Assembly (NCBI GenBank): GCA_947500005.1
Contig: CANMQJ010000012.1
Coordinates: forward strand, 62,001-126,000
Length of the DNA: 64,000 nt
DNA from: an uncultured Paracoccaceae bacterium
GTDB taxonomy: Bacteria > Pseudomonadota > Alphaproteobacteria > Rhodobacterales > Rhodobacteraceae
Direction: 5' to 3'
The notes under the pieces were generated by a model, which saw only the letters and a program-made list of their open reading frames with translations, did not search any database and was not told the origin of the DNA. Made by a program: the position numbers and the translations under genes. This document shows positions 34,103 to 39,448 of this stretch, one piece after another (the stretch's first letter is position 1; each line of letters begins with the position of its first letter).

Positions 34103-34882
34103 ATGCGCTGGGTCCTGATCCTGTCGCTTGCGGGGCTGCTGGCCCTTGCCGCCTATGGCGCGCCCTTCGTGGGCGAGGCCTGGGGCGTACCGGAAAGCCG
34201 TGCGCGGCTGGTGGCGGCGGTGCTGGGCGTGATGGGAACGGCGCTGACCGCGCTGGGGGCCTTTGCCCTGTGGTCGATGCAGCATGCCGCCGACCGCCAG
34301 CGCGAACGCGACCGGCGGCGCGACCGGCGGCACAGGCTGCTGGTGGCGTTGCGGGCGGAGCTGGGGCTGAACCTTGCGGCGCAATATGCGCAGTTCGGCC
34401 CGGCGCAGATGGCGGCGCGCAAGCCGGTCTATCTGGCCGAGCTGGAAAAGGCGGGGCGCGGCGAGGTATCGATGCCGATGGCGGTCGTGAGCCAGACCAA
34501 CGATGTGTTCGACGCGATCAAACCCGAGATCGCCGACCTGCCCGAGACGGTGATCGCGCCGGTCATCGCCTATTACCAGCAGGACGAATATGTCAGCCAG
34601 CTGCTGACGCGTTTTGCCGAGGGGCGATTCGAGACCGTCTCGAAGGAGCGGCGCAAGCGCGCGATCGAGGCGCTGTTCACCGTGGGAGCCTCGGCTCTGG
34701 CAGCAGCGCTGGAGGCGTTCGAGGCAGTGGATGCGGAACTGGACGCGCAGAAGACCGTGCGCAGCACGGCGGCGCGAAAGATGAAACAGGATGCGGACGG
34801 GATCCGAAAGGAGCTTGCGCGCCACCGGGAAACCGGTGCGCGCACCGACACCGCGTCAAACGATAACGATCGGGGGGCCTGA
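34103..34882 (+). CDS. Hypothetical membrane protein inside the peptide-ABC operon
   Basis: A 259-aa protein that I do not recognise. Two hydrophobic helices (about residues 4-22 and 38-60) are followed by a strongly basic stretch (RQRERDRRRDRRHR) and then about 180 residues that look alpha-helical, with a charged C-terminus. The topology predicts a small membrane anchor and a large cytoplasmic domain. It lies 4 bp after dppC and 4 bp before the first ATPase, so it is translated with the transporter. A regulatory or scaffolding role is inferred from position; it is not a known Dpp component. Confidence 0.75.
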   Translation: MRWVLILSLAGLLALAAYGAPFVGEAWGVPESRARLVAAVLGVMGTALTALGAFALWSMQHAADRQRERDRRRDRRHRLLVALRAELGLNLAAQYAQFGPAQMAARKPVYLAELEKAGRGEVSMPMAVVSQTNDVFDAIKPEIADLPETVIAPVIAYYQQDEYVSQLLTRFAEGRFETVSKERRKRAIEALFTVGASALAAALEAFEAVDAELDAQKTVRSTAARKMKQDADGIRKELARHRETGARTDTASNDNDRGA

Positions 34883-34886
34883 GAAC

Positions 34887-35909
34887 ATGGCAATCTCTCC
34901 TGTTGCTGAGACAGAATATAAGGGATCGGCGCAGCCGGAACAAGGGCAGCAGCCCACGCTCTCGGTGCGCGACCTGGTGGTCGAGATCCCCACCCGGCGC
35001 GGTGTGCTGCGCCCGGTGGACCGGGTGAGCTATGACCTGGCGCCGGGCGAGATCCTGGGCGTGGTGGGCGAATCGGGGGCCGGCAAGTCGATGACCGGGA
35101 ACGCGGTGATCGGCCTGCTGGACCGGCCCGCCCATATCGCGGGGGGCGAGATCCTGCTGAACGGGAAGCGGATCGACAACCTGTCGCGGCGCGATATGCG
35201 CAAGATCCGCGGCAAGGAGATCGGCATGGTCTTTCAGGACCCGCTGACCTCGCTCAACCCGCTGATCCCGATCGGGGACCAGCTGGCCGAGACGATCGAG
35301 ACGCATCTGAACGTCTCCAGGACCGAGGCGCGCAAGCGCGCGCTGGCCTCGCTGGAGGAGGTGGGTATTCCAGCCGCGGCCGAGCGGCTGGACAGCTATC
35401 CTCACGAGTTCTCGGGCGGCATGCGGCAACGGGTGGTGATCGCGCTGGCGCTGTGTGCCGAGCCGTCGCTGGTGATCGCGGACGAGCCGACCACGGCGCT
35501 CGACGTCTCGGTGCAGGCGCAGATCATCGCGCTGCTCAAGCGGCTCTGCCGCGAGCATGGCACCTCGGTCATCCTGGTGACGCATGACATGGGCGTGATC
35601 GCCGAGGCCGCCGACCGCGTGGCGGTGATGTATGCCGGCAAGCTGGTCGAGATCGGGCCGGTGCGCGACGTGCTGACCCATCCGAACCACCCCTATACCG
35701 ACGGGCTTGTGGGCTCGATGCCTGCCCACAGCCACGGGCAGGCGCGGCTGCGCCAGATCCCGGGCGCGATGCCGCGGCTCAATGCCCTGCCCGAGGGGTG
35801 CGCGTTCCACCCCCGCTGCCCCAAGGCGCAGGAGAAATGCCGCCATGCGCCCGAGCCTGAACTGATGAACGGGGCGGCCTGCTGGTTCCCCGTGGGAGAA
35901 GACGCATGA
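34887..35909 (+). CDS. Peptide/nickel ABC ATPase, DppD-like
   Basis: A 340-aa ATPase with Walker A GESGAGKS, Q-loop FQDPLTSLNPL, signature FSGGMRQR and Walker B VIADEPTTALDV. The C-terminal oligopeptide/dipeptide domain is present with its Cys-containing motif (GCAFHPRCPKAQEKC), which in relatives can hold an iron-sulfur cluster. The chosen ATG 34887 lies after a G-rich stretch, 4 bp beyond the preceding stop. It overlaps the next ATPase by 4 bp. Confidence 0.93.
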   Translation: MAISPVAETEYKGSAQPEQGQQPTLSVRDLVVEIPTRRGVLRPVDRVSYDLAPGEILGVVGESGAGKSMTGNAVIGLLDRPAHIAGGEILLNGKRIDNLSRRDMRKIRGKEIGMVFQDPLTSLNPLIPIGDQLAETIETHLNVSRTEARKRALASLEEVGIPAAAERLDSYPHEFSGGMRQRVVIALALCAEPSLVIADEPTTALDVSVQAQIIALLKRLCREHGTSVILVTHDMGVIAEAADRVAVMYAGKLVEIGPVRDVLTHPNHPYTDGLVGSMPAHSHGQARLRQIPGAMPRLNALPEGCAFHPRCPKAQEKCRHAPEPELMNGAACWFPVGEDA

Positions 35910-36904
35910 GCGCGATGGTGACGATCCGCAACCTGACACGCACGTTCGACGTGTCGAAACCCTGGCTGAACCGGGTGCTGGAACGGCTGCCCCGGCAGAA
36001 GCTGACCGCCGTTTCCGACGTCACGCTGGAGATCGAGGAGAAGTCGGTCTATGCGCTGGTGGGCGAATCCGGGTCGGGCAAGTCGACCATCGGCAAGATC
36101 CTCGTGGGGTTGTTGCCGCCCTCTTCGGGCGAGGTACGGGTGGAGGGCGTGGACCTGGCGACCGAGACCGACCCCAAGGTGCGCGAGGAGTTGCGCTCGA
36201 ACATCCAGATGATTTTCCAGGATCCCTATGCCTCGCTCAACCCGCGCTGGCGGGTCAAGGACGTGATCGTCGAGCCTGTGAAGGTGCGCGGCGGCAAGAC
36301 CGAGGGCCTGGCCGAGAAGCTGCTGGAGCAGGTGGGCCTTTCGGCCGAGGATGCCGGCAAGTTCCCGCACCAGTTCTCGGGCGGGCAGCGGCAGCGGATC
36401 TGCGTGGCGCGCGCACTGGCCTCGAACCCGCGGCTGATCGTCTGCGACGAGCCGACCTCGGCGCTGGACGTCTCGGTGCAGGCGCAGGTGCTGAACCTGA
36501 TGTCGGACCTCAAGGACGAGCTGGGGCTGACCTATCTCTTCATCAGCCACGACCTGACGGTGGTGCGCCACATGGCGGACCGGATCGGCGTGCTCTACCT
36601 CGGCCAGCTGGTCGAGGAGGCCGATCCGGAAACGCTGTTCGAGACGCCGCGCCATCCCTATACCCAGATGCTGCTGGCGGCGGCCCCCAAACTCGATTCA
36701 TTTGGTGAAACCGAGGCGGTGCCGCAGGGCGAGATCCCCGACCCGATCAACCCGCCCCCGGGCTGTGTGTTCAACCCGCGCTGCCCCTACGCCACCGAGC
36801 GCTGCCGGATCGAGCGGCCAGAGCTGCGCCGGATGGGCGAGACGCGGGTGGCGTGCCACCATGCCGAGGAGATCGCCCGGAAACTGTCGCTGGAGACGGC
36901 CTGA
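35906..36904 (+). CDS. Peptide/nickel ABC ATPase, DppF-like
   Basis: A 332-aa second ATPase: Walker A GESGSGKS, Q-loop FQDPYASLNPRW, signature FSGGQRQR and Walker B IVCDEPTSALDV, ending in the same type of C-terminal Cys motif (GCVFNPRCPYATERC). It overlaps DppD by 4 bp (ATGA) and ends the operon. Immediately downstream, the accessory region with broken hydrolase genes begins on the other strand. Confidence 0.93.
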   Translation: MSAMVTIRNLTRTFDVSKPWLNRVLERLPRQKLTAVSDVTLEIEEKSVYALVGESGSGKSTIGKILVGLLPPSSGEVRVEGVDLATETDPKVREELRSNIQMIFQDPYASLNPRWRVKDVIVEPVKVRGGKTEGLAEKLLEQVGLSAEDAGKFPHQFSGGQRQRICVARALASNPRLIVCDEPTSALDVSVQAQVLNLMSDLKDELGLTYLFISHDLTVVRHMADRIGVLYLGQLVEEADPETLFETPRHPYTQMLLAAAPKLDSFGETEAVPQGEIPDPINPPPGCVFNPRCPYATERCRIERPELRRMGETRVACHHAEEIARKLSLETA

Positions 36905-36910
36905 CTCGGG

Positions 36911-37400
36911 CGTGTTCGCAAATGAAGGGTTCGCCCAGTTCGAAGAACCGGTCGAAGGCTGGCGTGCCTTCCAGCACCATGTGGTTGTTGCCGGGCAGTT
37001 CGGCAAAGCGGGCGTTCGGCAGGGTTCGCGCGATCCGGCGCCCCTCCTCCAGCGGTGCGATGCGGTCGCCCGCGGCGTGAAGCACTAGAACCGGCGTCGC
37101 AACTGGGCCGGCAATATCGGTCACGTCTATCCCGCTGCAGGCGCAGGGCATTCTCGGCCGACAGGCTGACGCGCTGCATCTCGTCGAACCTGTCCTGCAC
37201 CGACCGGTCGGCATCCGGCCGGAAACCGGCGGTGAAGAAATTGCGGCAGAGCGGCGAGGACGAGCCCACCCTTCGCGGATCATCACCTTGGCCGTTTCGT
37301 AGATCTTGTGACTCTCGGGATCGGGTTGGTGCGCCCCTCCACGCAGGAAGCCGCCCAGCAGAACGATGCAACTGACCCGCTCGGGATGCCGCGCGGCTAC
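36911..37400 (-). pseudogene. Alpha/beta-hydrolase remnant, C-terminal two-thirds (fragment A)
   Basis: Three reading frames have to be joined to read this fragment. From 37400: VAARHPERVSCIVLLGGFLR continuing to IREGW in one frame; then SSSPLCRNFFTAGF to ENALRLQ in a second; then GIDVTDIAGPVATPVLVLHA, the acid-residue region LHAAGDR and the His region GNNHMVLEG in the first frame again. The first frameshift is explained by one missing G in the run after TGG. There is no stop in frame before dppF, so the 3' end is also lost. It resembles alpha/beta hydrolases often fused to regulatory domains. The N-terminal part lies beyond a 652-bp insert, in fragment B. Confidence 0.8.
37221..37324. repeat. 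104-bp direct repeat, copy A
   Basis: Nearly identical to 38214-38317, with two adjacent mismatches (CA at 37247-37248 against TG), and in the same orientation 993 bp apart. Both copies encode the DPESHK...IREGW...FFTAGF part of the hydrolase and share the same single-base frameshift. Confidence 0.9.
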
Positions 37401-37945
37401 TTACTGAAACCTGATCTGATCTCGATGATCGCGTCATTTAAAGAATAAACGTTCAAGGTGGCACGGCATCTGTCTATCCATCGCAACGGAATTGCTCTGG
37501 GAAGACAGAACGACAACCAGTGGTTCGCGCGTGCTGCGGGAACAATCGACTCGCGGTTAGCCATCTCGCCCTCCGCTTGAAGTTTCCAGCGACCGGCCTC
37601 GAAGTACCGAACGATCACCTCTTTGGGGCAGTTCTTGCCAATCAGCGGTTCGCTCAGCGTTCCGCCGCGCTTGCTGGCCCCCAGTCGCATCAGTTCCTCC
37701 CCGTGCAATCCGGCGAAAGGGGGGTCTGAAAGGGCGCGCGCGCAGTCGAACGCCTCGGCATCAGGGTTTGACGCCGTCGACGTACCGGTCGTCGACTGCG
37801 CAAAGGCCGTGCTCCACGCGAGCGTCATCCACAGACATCCGGCTACGAGCAACCCAAGTGCACGACCGCGTGCTTCCCGAGTTTGGAATTTGGAGAAGCC
37901 GAGATTGCGCGGAGTGAAGCTAAGCAAGATAGAGATACTTCTCAT
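37397..37945 (-). CDS. Orphan secreted protein carried by insert, 3' end truncated
   Basis: An open frame of 182 aa with a signal sequence (about residues 30-50: GLLVAGCLWMTLAWSTAFAQ) and a mature part with four Cys (FDCARAL, GKNCPK, LSFCLP, DRCRAT), suggesting two disulfides in the periplasm or outside. I know no family for it. It lies wholly inside the segment that interrupts the hydrolase gene. Its last codon and stop (AA|G TAG) are completed by hydrolase sequence, so the natural C-terminus is missing. Base composition is lower in GC than the flanks. No strong ribosome binding site is seen; ATG at 37943-37945 is the first start, and a start just before the hydrophobic run is also possible. 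Confidence 0.55.
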   Translation of the reverse strand: MRSISILLSFTPRNLGFSKFQTREARGRALGLLVAGCLWMTLAWSTAFAQSTTGTSTASNPDAEAFDCARALSDPPFAGLHGEELMRLGASKRGGTLSEPLIGKNCPKEVIVRYFEAGRWKLQAEGEMANRESIVPAARANHWLSFCLPRAIPLRWIDRCRATLNVYSLNDAIIEIRSGFSK

Positions 37946-37963
37946 CCCAACAACGATGCGACG

Positions 37964-37977
37964 CGAAGGTACCTTCG
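37964..37977. promoter_or_regulatory. 14-bp perfect palindrome upstream of the insert-borne gene
   Basis: CGAAGGTACCTTCG reads the same on both strands and lies 19 bp before the start of the secreted-protein gene on the minus strand. It could be an operator. No further inference is possible. Confidence 0.4.
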
Positions 37978-38021
37978 TAACTGCATCTCAGAACGGACGT
38001 CACCTTGGCCAAAGATCAACC

Positions 38022-38049
38022 TTGACGTGTGCAACGTCAATTAGAATTG
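38022..38049. repeat. Two inverted repeats at one end of the insert
   Basis: TTGACGT-GTGCA-ACGTCAA (38022-38040, 7-bp arms) is followed at once by CAATT-AG-AATTG (38038-38049). They stop 3 bp before the hydrolase junction at 38052/38053. The other end of the insert (37401) shows no matching repeat. They may mark the recombination end or form a hairpin. Confidence 0.6.
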
Positions 38050-38052
38050 TCA

Positions 38053-38317
38053 ATACCGCAGGCAATAGGCCGCACCCTGGCTGAGCCCGAGAAGCGCGAA
38101 GCGGTCGAGCCCACTGGCGGCGGCCACCTCCTCCATGTCCTCGATCATCGCCTCTTCGCTGACGCGCTGGACCTCGTCGAACTTTTCCTGCACCGCGCGG
38201 GGGGCGTCAGGCAGGAAACCGGCGGTGAAGAAATTGCGGTGGAGCGGCGAGGACGAGCCCACCCTTCGCGGATCATCACCTTGGCCGTTTCGTAGATCTT
38301 GTGACTCTCGGGATCGG
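38053..38317 (-). pseudogene. Alpha/beta-hydrolase remnant, nucleophile region plus misplaced repeat (fragment B)
   Basis: In transcription order it reads DPESHK...IREGW, frameshift, SSSPLHRNFFTAGF...FDEVQRVS, then EEAMIEDMEEVAAASGLDRF, the nucleophile elbow GLSQG, and AAYCLRY. The last part belongs before fragment A in a normal hydrolase: joining TAT (38053) to GTA (37400) restores one frame, CLRY-VAARHPERVS. The first part is a second copy of downstream sequence, placed upstream. The gene is therefore both interrupted and partly duplicated. Confidence 0.8.
38214..38317. repeat. 104-bp direct repeat, copy B
   Basis: Second copy of the hydrolase segment at 37221-37324. Recombination between the copies would remove a 993-bp unit including the insert and its secreted-protein gene. 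Confidence 0.9.
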
Positions 38318-38440
38318 ATTAATTGTACGCCAACTGTTGTAGTTGAGTTCTTCGCCTTCCGGAATATAGACAAGGTACTCGTGCCGCGCTGCCAAATCAC
38401 CGTTGACCAGAATACCGCGTGATTCGACATAGATCGGCAT
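38276..38440 (-). CDS. Truncated gene start fused to hydrolase repeat (54 aa)
   Basis: ATG 38438-38440 has GGGGGA about 5 nt upstream. The first 40 residues (MPIYVESRGILVNGDLAARH, then EYLVYIPEGEELNYNSWRT) look like real protein, after which the frame enters hydrolase repeat copy B in a wrong frame (PIPRVTRSTKRPR) and stops. It is the 5' end of a larger gene cut off at the repeat junction near 38317. The family is not known to me. Codon use and AT content differ from the flanks. Confidence 0.5.
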   Translation of the reverse strand: MPIYVESRGILVNGDLAARHEYLVYIPEGEELNYNSWRTINPIPRVTRSTKRPR

Positions 38441-38468
38441 TTTTCCCCCAAGCTTCTTGAGCTGCTAG

Positions 38469-38960
38469 TTACTTGTTTGCACCGCCATGAATGTGCGTGA
38501 CGCGACCCTCGAACATGTGGATCCCGATCGACTTGCTGCATTTCCGCCCAAACAGCGGAAACAGTCCGCTGCGCCTGCAGTACGGATATCCCAAAACGTA
38601 GTCAGAGTAGAATTCCGCTCCGGGTGGACCGAATGGCCCTTTGGAAGCTCCAGGTGGGGTTGGAGATTTACCGCCAATGTTCCAACCACCAGCCCAGAAA
38701 TATGCATCCAACTCGTCCGGTTCACAGGCAATGCCGATCAGCAATCCACTATCGACAAACACCCGCCAGTCGCGACCGTCATTGCGGGTTAGAGCATCTT
38801 TGAGAACGGGACCGTTCAGCACCTGTTTGCAGGTCTGTTGTTCTTCCGCAGCGGCAGCGCCGATGCAGCCAAGCACTCCGAATAGTACAAAATGCAATGA
38901 TAATCGGCGGAGCATCCATATGCTCATGTTGCCAGAGGCAGAAGCCTGCTTTCTCTTCAT
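38469..38960 (-). CDS. Orphan secreted protein (163 aa)
   Basis: A small exported protein with a signal peptide (LSLHFVLFGVLGCIGAAAA, about residues 20-38). The mature part of about 125 aa is rich in Gly, Pro and aromatics and has four Cys (TCKQVL, IACEPDE, YCRRSG, RKCSKS). I recognise no family. The start is uncertain: ATG 38958-38960 and an ATG 33 nt downstream both lack a clear ribosome binding site. It lies 29 bp upstream of the truncated 54-aa gene on the same strand and shares its lower GC content. It may belong with it to a small secreted-factor/partner unit, but this is inference. Confidence 0.6.
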   Translation of the reverse strand: MKRKQASASGNMSIWMLRRLSLHFVLFGVLGCIGAAAAEEQQTCKQVLNGPVLKDALTRNDGRDWRVFVDSGLLIGIACEPDELDAYFWAGGWNIGGKSPTPPGASKGPFGPPGAEFYSDYVLGYPYCRRSGLFPLFGRKCSKSIGIHMFEGRVTHIHGGANK

Positions 38961-39013
38961 AGCTTAAGCGCCCCAAGGGTTGTATCCAGAGCCGACCGCC
39001 GGTGCGGCCAGGC

Positions 39014-39448
39014 TCAGGGCCGGACGACGTAGACCGAACAGTTGGAATGGCGCACCACCCGCGCGGCATTGGGTCCGAGCAGGTAATCGCGCAGGTCCGG
39101 GCGGTGGGAGCCGATCACGATCAGGTCGGTCCCGGCCTCCTGGGCGGTGTGCAGGATCTCCTGGTAGGCGGTGCCGGTGGCGACGATATGGCGGACGGTT
39201 GCGTTCCGGTCGGGCCCGAGCGCGGTTTCGCACATCGCCTCGAGACGGGCGCGCGCTTCGGCCACCGCCTTGTCATGGAATCCCGCCTCGAAGAATCCCG
39301 AGACCCAGCTTTCACCGAAATCGGGCAACACCGTCACCACGTCGAGCTGCGCGCCGTCGAGATCGGCGAGCCGGGCCGCCTGTTTCAGCACCGGCACGTC
39401 ATGATCGCCATTGGACAGATCGACGGCGCAGAGAACGGATTCGGTCAT
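39014..39448 (-). CDS. Universal stress protein (UspA family)
   Basis: A 144-aa single-domain USP. The N-terminal strand (SVLCAVDLSNGDHD) and the C-terminal ATP-binding glycine pattern (IGSHRPDLRDYLLGPNAARV then HSNCSVYVVR) are present. It overlaps the end of the TRAP permease gene by 4 bp (ATGA). USPs are known partners in TRAP operons, for example TeaD with TeaABC, where they modulate transport; that role is inferred here. Confidence 0.9.
   Translation of the reverse strand: MTESVLCAVDLSNGDHDVPVLKQAARLADLDGAQLDVVTVLPDFGESWVSGFFEAGFHDKAVAEARARLEAMCETALGPDRNATVRHIVATGTAYQEILHTAQEAGTDLIVIGSHRPDLRDYLLGPNAARVVRHSNCSVYVVRP

Noticed and set aside
37401..38052. Integron-type gene cassette with attC site
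   Set aside because: The end has inverted repeats, and GTTGCAC is near the attC core GTTRRRY but does not fit it. No integrase or complete attC pair was seen.
37401..38052. Insertion sequence
   Set aside because: No transposase, no terminal inverted repeats matching at both ends, and no target duplication.
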